Origin: JACAEY01 sp049700155
GTDB lineage: Bacteria > Nitrospirota > Thermodesulfovibrionia > Thermodesulfovibrionales > SM23-35
Length of the DNA: 7,906 nt
Direction: 5' to 3'
NCBI GenBank assembly: GCA_049700155.1
Contig: JBNAVX010000110.1
Span: 1 to 7,906, forward strand
In this document: one piece after another, positions 1-5,737 of the stretch
Numbering within the stretch: the stretch's first letter is position 1
Layout: every line of letters begins with the position of its first letter
Position numbers and translations under genes: made by a program
Notes under the pieces: generated by a model
Databases searched by the model: none
Told to the model about the DNA's origin: nothing
Seen by the model: the letters and a program-made list of their open reading frames with translations, nothing else

Positions 1-540
1 ATTGTAAGTGATGATTTCCCTGGGCTTAATGATGCGATAAAAGCCCTGTATCCATTGACAGAACATCAACTCTGTTATATTCATCTTCAGAGAAATGTAA
101 GAAGGAATATGGCAAAAGAGGATGCTTCTTCGTTCAATAAAGAACTAGAAAACATCAAATTATCCAGAGACCATGAAGAAGGCAAAGGGCGATTTGAAAA
201 TCTCTGCCATCAGTATAAAAACAAATATCCAACATTTATAAAAGCAGTGTTACCAAAAATAGATAATTATCTGTGTTTTCTCAGATACCCTGAAGACATA
301 CGAAAATATATGTATACGACAAATGCAGTAGAAAACCTTAACAGCAGAATAGAACAAATCAGGATGAAGCTTGGTGGTTATTTTCAGTCTGTCAGTATCC
401 TTGAAATTAATCTCATGCTCCAAATTGACAGACTCAAACAGGGAAAGTGGAGAAATCCTGTCCCTATACTTAGGGCAAAAGCATATGACCTTTTACAACT
501 TTTTAATATGAAATTCTACCAGGAGACACAAAATTCTTGA
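1..540 (+). CDS. IS256-family (mutator-type) transposase, C-terminal part
   Basis: This is the 3' part of a DDE transposase that cuts and pastes its own insertion sequence. The reading frame is open from base 1, giving 179 residues before the TGA at 538-540; the start lies off the left edge, so TTG at 55 is not the true start. Near the left edge it reads IVSDDFPGL, which fits the second catalytic Asp region of the family. It is followed by HQLCYIHLQRN, the conserved Cys/His stretch, and by TTNAVENLNSRI, which holds the catalytic Glu (codon 331-333) and the usual Asn and Arg after it. Full-length members are about 400 residues, so a little under half is visible. The stop codon lies inside the terminal sequence of the element. 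The family call is firm; the exact IS name cannot be given. Confidence 0.93.
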   Translation: MVSDDFPGLNDAIKALYPLTEHQLCYIHLQRNVRRNMAKEDASSFNKELENIKLSRDHEEGKGRFENLCHQYKNKYPTFIKAVLPKIDNYLCFLRYPEDIRKYMYTTNAVENLNSRIEQIRMKLGGYFQSVSILEINLMLQIDRLKQGKWRNPVPILRAKAYDLLQLFNMKFYQETQNS

Positions 541-543
541 CAA
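1..543 (+). mobile_element. Right part of an IS256-family insertion sequence
   Basis: The element runs off the left edge. Its right end must be close to 541-545. The receptor gene on the other strand reads well as host protein up to LLDGAL (codon ending at 542) and then changes to sequence that belongs to the transposase 3' end. The terminal bases ACACAAAATTCTTGAC (526-541) resemble the AT-rich inverted-repeat ends common in this family. The left inverted repeat and the target duplication are outside the window, so the boundary is accurate only to a few bases. Confidence 0.8.
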
Positions 544-907
544 GCGCCCCATCAAGAAGGATTAGAGTCCTGTTTGCCTTTGGAATTCCCCTCAAACTGA
601 TGTGTGCAAGTGTGTCCATAAGCCCTTTTCCTCGCCTGTTAAAGACACCCGGGATGGTGTTTAGTGCTTCATCAACAGCTTTGATGTTCCTCTTTTCCAT
701 CTCCTCCTTTGTGACCACACTTACAGAGGCAGGGGCTTCTGTTATCTCTTTCTCTGTCCTCGTAGCAGTAACCACAATCTCTTCGAGTTCTGCCTCCTTT
801 TGTTTTTTCTCCTTTTCTGTTCCCTCTTTTTCCTCTGCCAGTGCAACTGATGAAATAATTAATAAACTCAAAATGCAACTCAGAAAAACCCTCAAAACCT
901 TTATCAT
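542..907 (-). pseudogene. TonB-dependent outer-membrane receptor, N-terminal fragment cut by the IS
   Basis: Intact members are 22-strand barrels of about 600-750 residues that import metal complexes through the outer membrane using TonB energy. Here about 122 host residues remain. Residues 1-24 are a signal peptide ending VALA, then comes a charged Glu/Lys-rich linker (25-41), a TonB box around EEIVVTA (42-48), and the first part of the plug domain with PASVSVVTKEEM, ALNTIPGVF, ISLRG and LILLDG. After L122 the frame continues into the insertion sequence for 12 more residues and stops at 503. The ATG at 905-907 has a good ribosome site, GGAGGT, 5 bases upstream. Its place after tonB-exbB-exbD and the nik genes suggests it imported nickel or a nickel chelate, but the substrate is inferred from context only. 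The remainder may lie left of the element, outside the window. Confidence 0.88.
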
Positions 908-985
908 TCAGCACCTCCAGAAATTTTTCCACCCCCTTTTCTGTTAAAATGAAATGGGGCGTTGTATTTCGCAGCGTTACCCTAT

Positions 986-1021
986 GGGGCAGGGTGTCCC
1001 CTCCAAGGCTACTCCTGCCCC
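986..1021. repeat. GC-rich hairpin between exbD and the receptor gene
   Basis: GGGGCAGG (986-993) is the exact reverse complement of CCTGCCCC (1014-1021), with a 20-base loop. No T-run follows on the - strand, so it is not a textbook terminator. Read on the - strand the 3' side of the first arm contains GGAGTAGCCT, also found in the hairpin at 2743-2772. It may be an intergenic repeat or an mRNA stability/processing structure within the operon. Confidence 0.5.
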
Positions 1022-1076
1022 TTTCATTTCTCAATTTTCAATTATCATTTTGCATTTATAATTTTGAATTCTTAAT
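1021..1076. repeat. Degenerate 7-bp tandem tract at the end of exbD
   Basis: Cut into sevens from 1021, the + strand reads as eight related units of the form TTNNNAT, for example TTATCAT, TTTGCAT, TTATAAT and TTTGAAT. The tract begins exactly where exbD ends and fills the first third of the spacer before the receptor gene. It shares TCATTTTGCAT (1045-1055) with the heptamer tract in nikL (5081-5091). Between this tract and the receptor start the rest of the spacer holds a GC-rich hairpin and the receptor's ribosome site. Confidence 0.5.
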
Positions 1077-1455
1077 CACCTCCCTTTTCTGTCTGGATTG
1101 CGACTTTCCTGAATCCAAGGTTATTGATAATATCGAGGACATCCACGAATACCTGAAGTCTTATATCCCTGTCTGCACGTACCAGGATAGGGGTTATCTT
1201 GTCCAAGAGAAGCATTTTGTCTTTTAATTCATTAAGTGTCACAGGTAATGAATTGAGATATACAGTTCCTTCTCTATCGATAGATATGACCTGATTTTTC
1301 AAAATTTCTTTGTGTTCGGCAGATGCCTTTGGAAGAGAGACATTGATCATCCCAGAGGCAATGAATGTTGATGTAGTAAGAACGATGGTAAGCAACACAA
1401 GCATCACATCGACAAGCGGGATTACATTTATATAATCAAATTCTTTTTCTTCCAT
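1072..1455 (-). CDS. exbD: ExbD, biopolymer transport protein of the TonB motor
   Basis: ExbD is the inner-membrane partner of ExbB; with TonB it uses the proton gradient to drive outer-membrane receptors. The product is 127 residues, near the family norm of about 140. It has a short cytoplasmic N-terminus, one membrane helix at about 12-33 (VIPLVDVMLVLLTIVL) carrying the essential Asp at position 16 (Asp25 in E. coli), then a periplasmic domain with LPKASAE, a VISIDREGTVYLN strand pair and LVRADRDI, all typical of ExbD/TolR. The start overlaps the end of exbB by 20 bases, so the two are probably translationally coupled. TolR is the main alternative; the adjacent tonB and receptor genes favour ExbD. 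Confidence 0.93.
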   Translation of the reverse strand: MEEKEFDYINVIPLVDVMLVLLTIVLTTSTFIASGMINVSLPKASAEHKEILKNQVISIDREGTVYLNSLPVTLNELKDKMLLLDKITPILVRADRDIRLQVFVDVLDIINNLGFRKVAIQTEKGGD

Positions 1456-1870
1456 TTATGTGCTCCCACTGAGCTATCAACACCTTCACCTTCCTGAGAA
1501 GAAAATTATAAAAGGTAATAGAAGGAATGGCGACAAGAAGACCTATGGCAGTAGCCTTCAGTGCAAGGGCAAGTCCGATCATTATCTTCCCTGTATCCAT
1601 CAGTCCTTCCCTGCCTATTGTATAAAAGGTGAGCATAATGCCGAGCACAGTGCCAAGCAATCCAATATACGGTGCATTGCTTCCTATGGTTGCTATGATA
1701 TGCATCTTTTTTGTAAGTTCTATCTCAAGTGATTTTTTATCATCAAAATCTTCTACCCTGATCTTCTTGAAAACAAGACATCTCTCTATTGCGATTGAGA
1801 CTGCCACAATACTCATAACTATTAGAAGTCCTATGATCCCATAATCAACTAATGCCTTAAGCCATTCCAT
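1436..1870 (-). CDS. exbB: ExbB, MotA/TolQ/ExbB proton-channel protein (short form)
   Basis: ExbB forms the pentameric channel around ExbD that powers TonB. The product has 144 residues, far shorter than E. coli ExbB (244), mainly because the cytoplasmic loop between helices 1 and 2 is only about 25 residues. Membrane helices are at about 9-28, 58-83 and 96-122. Conserved pieces are GSNAPYIGLLGTVLGIM in helix 2 (with T74, the counterpart of E. coli T148) and ATAIGLLVAIP in helix 3 (T107, counterpart of T181). The residue matching E. coli Glu176 is Leu102, with a Lys at 105. The ATG has AGAGGA a few bases upstream. It lies 21 bases after tonB and overlaps exbD. Short ExbBs of this style occur in several non-enteric lineages. 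Confidence 0.92.
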   Translation of the reverse strand: MEWLKALVDYGIIGLLIVMSIVAVSIAIERCLVFKKIRVEDFDDKKSLEIELTKKMHIIATIGSNAPYIGLLGTVLGIMLTFYTIGREGLMDTGKIMIGLALALKATAIGLLVAIPSITFYNFLLRKVKVLIAQWEHINGRKRI

Positions 1871-1891
1871 CTGTGTTCCTCTTTCTTAATA

Positions 1892-2713
1892 TCAATCCCT
1901 TTTAAGGACAAACCGTACTGTCAACAAAGCTTTTGATGCAACGTTTACACCATTCACATGTGCAGGTGAAAAGGTTGACATCTTCACTGCCTCTATAGCA
2001 GATTCTGTAAATCCATAGCCAGCAGGCTCAACAACTTCTACATCTTTAAGTTGCCCTTTTTCATTTATAAAAAGCCTCAAGACAACCTTCCCTTCCTTAC
2101 CGAGTTTTCTGGCAAGAATGGGATAGACTGGCATCTGCCTTTTTAAAAAAGCAGGAGCGCCTGTAGAACCAAATTCTGTATTGATCACACCAGATGTGCC
2201 AGACAGAGAGGTATATGAGTTATTGCCAACCTTGCTCCCACCTTGATTGTCAGTTACTTGACCCTGAATCTCTGATTCAGAATTGCCTGCCACATTAGTT
2301 TCAGAAATACTTGCTACATTAACTGCTTCATGTTTTTCAATAATATCAGTAATGTCACCCTTGACTGCTGGCTCATGCTTTTTGATAGGAGGCTCCTTTA
2401 TCAAAGGTGCTTCTTCCTTTATCTCATTATTACGTCGTGTTTGGACGATATCTTTCTTTATAGACTTAGAGACTTTTGGTTTCTTTATTTCTCTGGATTG
2501 CCCAGCAGCCTGAACAGTTTGTTCCCCTATCTGGGTGAATTGAATATAATATGTCTTGATATAATCATCGTTTTTATGAAAAGAGATTGAAAAAAGTAGT
2601 ATGAAGATAATCGAATGGATTAACAGTGAAGTTATTAATCCGTAACGCTGCTCATGCGTATATGAAAATTCTTGTGTCTTAAGTTCTGCTTTTGTATTTC
2701 TTTTCTTGATCAT
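1892..2713 (-). CDS. tonB: TonB, periplasm-spanning energy transducer
   Basis: TonB carries energy from ExbB-ExbD to outer-membrane receptors by binding their TonB box. The product has 273 residues: a 24-residue cytoplasmic N-terminus, a membrane helix at about 25-45 with the Ser-x3-His pair (S29, H33) that matches the conserved Ser/His of TonB anchors, a low-complexity periplasmic spacer, and a C-terminal TonB domain from about 189 with the YP motif (197-198), GKVVLRLFINEKG, VVEPAGYGFTESAIEAVK and FSPA. The spacer is only modestly proline-rich (KEPPIKKHEPAVK) and has a Gly/Ser/Asn-rich second half. The start has a weak ribosome site (GAGAA very close). First gene of the tonB-exbB-exbD-receptor set, 262 bases after nikO; its own promoter was not recognised. 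Confidence 0.92.
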   Translation of the reverse strand: MIKKRNTKAELKTQEFSYTHEQRYGLITSLLIHSIIFILLFSISFHKNDDYIKTYYIQFTQIGEQTVQAAGQSREIKKPKVSKSIKKDIVQTRRNNEIKEEAPLIKEPPIKKHEPAVKGDITDIIEKHEAVNVASISETNVAGNSESEIQGQVTDNQGGSKVGNNSYTSLSGTSGVINTEFGSTGAPAFLKRQMPVYPILARKLGKEGKVVLRLFINEKGQLKDVEVVEPAGYGFTESAIEAVKMSTFSPAHVNGVNVASKALLTVRFVLKRD

Positions 2714-2742
2714 TTCTCAAAAACCATACAATTTATCGATGG

Positions 2743-2772
2743 ATAGGTGCGGGAGGCTACTCCCGCACCTAT
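2743..2772. repeat. Perfect 13-bp stem hairpin upstream of tonB
   Basis: ATAGGTGCGGGAG (2743-2755) pairs exactly with 2760-2772 around a GCTA loop. It lies 30 bases before the tonB start, in what would be the tonB leader. On the - strand it is not followed directly by a T-run, so strong termination is doubtful; it could block readthrough partly, protect a processed mRNA end, or be an intergenic repeat. The rest of the 2714-2975 spacer holds the terminator-like pairing at 2904-2954 and a possible 32-codon frame. Confidence 0.6.
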
Positions 2773-2847
2773 TGTCCTCACGGAGGGTTAGCTGGTTCCA
2801 TCTGCCCAATTCCTGTAAATCAGGGCATGCTCACTGTTATGTTCTAA

Positions 2848-2946
2848 CTAATGACTGAGTGATCTTCTTAGTTTTTCAGTGTCATCCATAATCTCATCAA
2901 AACAAAAAGCCTTGAAAACTGCACCTTCGTGGTACAAAGCCTTCAT
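2848..2946 (-). CDS. Possible small ORF or gene remnant, 32 codons
   Basis: In the nikO-tonB spacer the - strand holds ATG at 2946-2944 and TAG at 2850-2848, encoding a 32-residue peptide beginning MKALYHEGAVFKAFCFDEIM and ending in a charged segment DDTEKLRRSLSH. The composition looks protein-like rather than random. However, no ribosome site precedes the ATG, and the frame overlaps a strong terminator-like inverted repeat. I do not recognise a family. It may be a chance frame, a leader peptide, or the tail of a decayed gene. Confidence 0.2.
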   Translation of the reverse strand: MKALYHEGAVFKAFCFDEIMDDTEKLRRSLSH

Positions 2947-2954
2947 GGCTTTTT
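2904..2954 (-). terminator. Terminator-like inverted repeat after nikO
   Basis: On the - strand AAAAAGCCATGAA (2954-2942) can pair with TTCAAGGCTTTTT (2916-2904): 8 pairs, one mismatch, 4 pairs. A T-rich tail including GTTTTG follows. It starts about 20 bases after the nikO stop, the expected place for the end of the nik operon. Inside the loop are two smaller CCAYGAAGG hairpins that compete with the long pairing, so termination may be partial. Confidence 0.5.
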
Positions 2955-2975
2955 CAGTAATTTTCTATTCTTTAG

Positions 2976-3686
2976 TTAAACCCTTCGGGGCATTACTACT
3001 GATAAACGCTTTTCTTTTTTCTTAGAAATATTTTTTGAAAGATCTAACCTTTCAATCTTACTTTTATTCAAAATACAGATATTATCCACAGTCTTATTTA
3101 AGATTTCTCTGTCATGAGCAATGATTATGCATGTCTTTATATTTGCCTTTAAATATTCTAAAAACCTCTCTGTAGTTGTCTCATCAAGTCCTGAAAATGG
3201 CTCATCAAGTAAATAACATTCTGGTCTCATAGCAACAACTGTTGCAAGGGCAACGAGTCTCTTTTCTCCACCTGAGAGGCGATGGGTTACCCTTTTTTCA
3301 AATCCCGAAAGTCCTAAGATCTCACAGGTCTCCCTGACGATATTTCTTACCTCCTCCCGAGACTTTCCAAGGTTTAATGGACCAAATGCAATATCTTCTT
3401 CAACTGTAGGTGAGAAGAGCTGGTCATCAGAGTCCTGGAAGAGTAAACCAATCCTTTGTCTTACTTCTTTGAAATCTTTTTCTTCTTTTCTTACTTTTCC
3501 AAATATCTCAATATATCCTGAAGCAGGTCTCAACAGACCCATAATTATGTGAAAAAGGGTTGTTTTTCCAGCACCATTAGGTCCGACGAGTCCAAGCTTT
3601 TCTCCTTCCTGTAAAGAAAAATCCAGATCATTGAATATCTCTTTCCCATTTGGATAACTGAAGCGCAATTCTTTTATCTTTATCAA
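2976..3686 (-). CDS. nikO: NikO, ATPase subunit of the nickel ECF transporter
   Basis: NikO (CbiO-type) hydrolyses ATP on the cytoplasmic face to drive nickel or cobalt import through NikM and NikQ. The 236-residue product has Walker A GPNGAGKT (35-42), the Q-loop Gln at 84 followed by the DSDDQLF stretch typical of ECF ATPases, signature LSGGEKR (137-143), Walker B CYLLDE (157-162) with the catalytic Glu 162, D-loop SGLD and switch His 191. The tail is short and basic. The start is TTG at 3686-3684: no ATG is available before residue 49, and GGAGGG lies 9 bases upstream, inside the last codons of nikQ. The gap to nikQ is 6 bases, so coupling is likely. A single NikO would act as a homodimer. 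Last gene of the nik set. Confidence 0.95.
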   Translation of the reverse strand: MIKIKELRFSYPNGKEIFNDLDFSLQEGEKLGLVGPNGAGKTTLFHIIMGLLRPASGYIEIFGKVRKEEKDFKEVRQRIGLLFQDSDDQLFSPTVEEDIAFGPLNLGKSREEVRNIVRETCEILGLSGFEKRVTHRLSGGEKRLVALATVVAMRPECYLLDEPFSGLDETTTERFLEYLKANIKTCIIIAHDREILNKTVDNICILNKSKIERLDLSKNISKKKEKRLSVVMPRRV

Positions 3687-3701
3687 ATTAGATTACCCTC
3701 C
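3687..3701 (-). promoter_or_regulatory. Ribosome binding site that fixes the TTG start of nikO
   Basis: GGAGGG (3701-3696) lies inside the final Gly-Gly codons of nikQ, directly before its TAA, and 9 bases ahead of the TTG at 3686-3684. It is the best match to a Shine-Dalgarno sequence here and supports the non-ATG start. Confidence 0.7.
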
Positions 3702-4448
3702 ATTAATAAAAGTAGTTGCCAGGATAATAATTATCAAACCCATTAAAAGACCGAAAAATATATCAACTTTTTTAAACTCAAAATGACTTACTATGGGAAA
3801 CTTCCCTGTAAAACCCCTGCATAGCATAGCATTGTATATTCTCTGGGAGCGGTCATAACTCTTTACAATTAACATGCCGATAAGATATGCATATGTTTTG
3901 TATGTGTGGAGATTTGTCTTTGGTCTGAAGGCGCGAATCGTCATGGCATTTTTTAGTCTTGTGTATTCCTCATGTAAGACACTAATATAGCGATAGAAGA
4001 AAAAGAAAAGATGGATTAACTTATTAGGAACCTTAAGATGGACAAGGGCATGGGCAAGAGAAAATACCTCTGATGTGCCGAGGATTGCTATGGTTGCAAG
4101 AACAATAGCATTTGCCTTGAGTGTGATAGAGAGTGTATAAAGAAAACCCTCGTGGGTTGCTCGAAAAGGACCTAAATGAAAAACCGTTTCACCGGGGTAA
4201 CTGAAAGGAAGGAATATCCATAAGATTAATATAAATGTATTTACAACAGTCATCCTTCCAAAGAGTTTTTTCAGGTTTATTCGGCTGAGTGCTATCGCTG
4301 AAATAGAGACCATAAGCGCCCAAAAAGGACCTCTTATTCCTTGCATAAAAGCGATGACAAAAGTATATGGAATAACAGTTATGAACTTAATTCTTGGATC
4401 AAGTCTGTGTAAAAAAGAATTACCTTCTGCAAATTCCTCAAGGTGCAT
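3693..4448 (-). CDS. nikQ: NikQ, transmembrane coupling (T) component of the nickel transporter
   Basis: NikQ (CbiQ/EcfT family) links the ATPase to the substrate-binding NikM in the inner membrane. The product has 251 residues, the usual length. It starts MHLEEFAEGNSFLHRLDPRIK, the hallmark N-terminus of CbiQ proteins, followed by several hydrophobic helices. The long cytoplasmic helices carry the two coupling motifs: AFRPK (in NAMTIRAFRPKTN) and the final CRGF (in IYNAMLCRGFTGKFP), equivalent to the Ala-Arg-X motifs that contact the ATPase. A last membrane helix ends TTFING. The ATG lies 6 bases after the nikL stop with only a distant purine-rich stretch, so translation probably depends on coupling to nikL. 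Confidence 0.94.
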   Translation of the reverse strand: MHLEEFAEGNSFLHRLDPRIKFITVIPYTFVIAFMQGIRGPFWALMVSISAIALSRINLKKLFGRMTVVNTFILILWIFLPFSYPGETVFHLGPFRATHEGFLYTLSITLKANAIVLATIAILGTSEVFSLAHALVHLKVPNKLIHLFFFFYRYISVLHEEYTRLKNAMTIRAFRPKTNLHTYKTYAYLIGMLIVKSYDRSQRIYNAMLCRGFTGKFPIVSHFEFKKVDIFFGLLMGLIIIILATTFINGG

Positions 4449-4454
4449 ATCAGC

Positions 4455-5132
4455 TTATATTTTTCCTTTCCTCGCTTTAAAATATGCTATGATTCCTAAA
4501 ATACCTATAATGTAACCTATACCCCCAATTATTTCTGTAAAGCCTGGCTTTGCACTATCCTCCTGCATCTTAACAAGCATCCTCATCACAGGCTGGAGTT
4601 TTTTATCTACAGCGGTTTCAACGATTGTTTCTATGTCTGATTCAGATAAACCTTTTAACTCTGATACCTCAGCAGTCTCCTTTTTTTGATTCTTCATTAC
4701 AGAGCTACCTTCTGATTTAGAAGGCACCTTACTGGGAGGTGACTTAGCAAGTTGTTTCACACCCATCGCCTCTCTCACCTCATCTTCACCAAGAATAAAT
4801 TCTGCCTGATGACCCATGCTCGCATGAAGGACAAGTTTAAGGGATGTAGCTTTAGGAATCTTAAAAGAAAACTTCCCTTCCTCATCAGTTTTACCCTCAA
4901 GGAGTTTGGTTTTATCTTTCTCATCGAAGACCTCTAAGACTGAGTTCTTACATTTTGAACCATCAACAAAATAACTTTCTGAATGGACCATACCATCTTC
5001 AGCATATGCATAGATGTTTACTTTATGGGCATACACTACAGTAGGCAGTAAGCAGTAAGCAATAAATATTAAGCAATAAATCATTTTGCATACTGCATAA
5101 TGCATTCTGCTTACTTTAATTTTCTTTTTCAT
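4455..5132 (-). CDS. nikL: NikL, accessory periplasm-facing component of the nickel transporter
   Basis: NikL proteins replace CbiN/NikN in NikMLQO and NikKMLQO transporters; their exact role is not settled. The product has 225 residues: a signal peptide (1-35, ending VVYA), a beta-rich Ig-like domain of about 80 residues (HKVNIYAYAEDG, LLEGKTDEEGKFSFKIP, LVLHASMGHQAEF), a Lys/Ser-rich linker, a probable helical segment (about 155-190) and a C-terminal membrane helix (about 200-219) with a basic tail. Mature protein would begin with His36. The ATG overlaps the nikM stop as ATGA, with AGGA just upstream. Unusually, codons 6 to 31 are made of a degenerate 7-bp tandem repeat. The call rests on architecture and on its place between nikM and nikQ. 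Confidence 0.85.
   Translation of the reverse strand: MKKKIKVSRMHYAVCKMIYCLIFIAYCLLPTVVYAHKVNIYAYAEDGMVHSESYFVDGSKCKNSVLEVFDEKDKTKLLEGKTDEEGKFSFKIPKATSLKLVLHASMGHQAEFILGEDEVREAMGVKQLAKSPPSKVPSKSEGSSVMKNQKKETAEVSELKGLSESDIETIVETAVDKKLQPVMRMLVKMQEDSAKPGFTEIIGGIGYIIGILGIIAYFKARKGKI
5041..5117. repeat. Degenerate 7-bp tandem tract within the nikL signal-peptide codons
   Basis: Cut into sevens from 5041, the + strand gives about eleven units: GTAGGCA, then GTAAGCA twice, weaker ATAAATA/TTAAGCA units, then ATACTGC, ATAATGC, ATTCTGC and TTACTTT. The left units (GTAAGCA) are the reverse complement of the right ones (TGCTTAC), so the tract is also an imperfect inverted repeat. Three units equal seven codons, which shows in the peptide as Tyr at 12, 19 and 26. 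Confidence 0.7.
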
Positions 5133-5737
5133 CTTCCTGCCTCCCCGAGAATTTCTGGTTTTACCTTTTTCAAAAAGACAATACAGAAGGATGTTATAAT
5201 CCCTTCAATTACCATCACAGGAAGATGGCTAATAACCAGTAGCTTCCCAACATTTATAAAACTTTCTCCTGTGGTTACAAGTGATACAGCGACAAACAAA
5301 GCACCAAGTCCAACTCCTGTCATCCCAGCACCAAAACCTGCAAGCATACTTATTAAATGATTTGCTTTTCTTACCGGGAAATTGAAGAGATAATATGCAA
5401 TGACAGCAGGTGCAGCCATATTGAATGTATTTACACCAAGAGAGGTAAGTCCGCCAAATTGGAACAATAGTGCCTGCAGAGCAAGGGCAACAAGGATAGA
5501 AGGAAAAGCCATCCACCCTAAGATAATGCCTACAAGACCGTTTAATACTAAATGGACGCTTGAGGGACCTATGGGAACATGGATTAATGAGGCGACAAAA
5601 AATGCAGATGAAAGGACAGCTACCTCTGGTATCTTTTCATAACCCATTTTTTTTAGTCCCAGAGCTGTGCCACTTGTTGTGAGCAAGGCACCTGTCACAA
5701 GAACAGGTGCAGAAAGAACACCTTCTGATATGTGCAT
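5129..5737 (-). CDS. nikM: NikM, substrate-specific membrane component of the nickel transporter
   Basis: NikM (CbiM family) binds the metal ion in the membrane and passes it inward as NikQ-NikO work. The best start is ATG at 5737-5735, giving 202 residues beginning MHISEGVLSAPV. In this family Met1 and His2 form part of the metal site, so the upstream in-frame ATG at 5764, which would add nine residues before this Met, is unlikely. AGAGAG lies about 7 bases before the chosen ATG, which also overlaps the nikK stop as TAATG. Other visible marks are the IHVPIGPSSVHLVLNG stretch (52-67) with His62 as the likely further ligand, a Gly/Ala-rich NMAAPAVIAYY helix, and HLPVMVIEG near the end. About six or seven hydrophobic helices are present. 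Nickel rather than cobalt is inferred from the NikK and NikL partners and absence of CbiN. Confidence 0.94.
   Translation of the reverse strand: MHISEGVLSAPVLVTGALLTTSGTALGLKKMGYEKIPEVAVLSSAFFVASLIHVPIGPSSVHLVLNGLVGIILGWMAFPSILVALALQALLFQFGGLTSLGVNTFNMAAPAVIAYYLFNFPVRKANHLISMLAGFGAGMTGVGLGALFVAVSLVTTGESFINVGKLLVISHLPVMVIEGIITSFCIVFLKKVKPEILGEAGR

Noticed and set aside
908..1071. Cobalamin riboswitch before the receptor gene
   Set aside because: I looked for the conserved B12-box and core stretches on the - strand and found neither; only a GC-rich hairpin and a heptamer tract are present.
949..1227. Open frames on the + strand over the exbD-receptor spacer, and other opposite-strand frames over the nik and ton genes
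   Set aside because: They lie across clear genes of the - strand or repeats, have no ribosome sites and no recognisable domains.
2986..3060. Lysine-rich tail of NikO as a separate domain
   Set aside because: It is only about 35 residues without motif, and such basic tails are common in this ATPase family.
5041..5117. CRISPR-like array
   Set aside because: Units are 7 bp, degenerate and without spacers.
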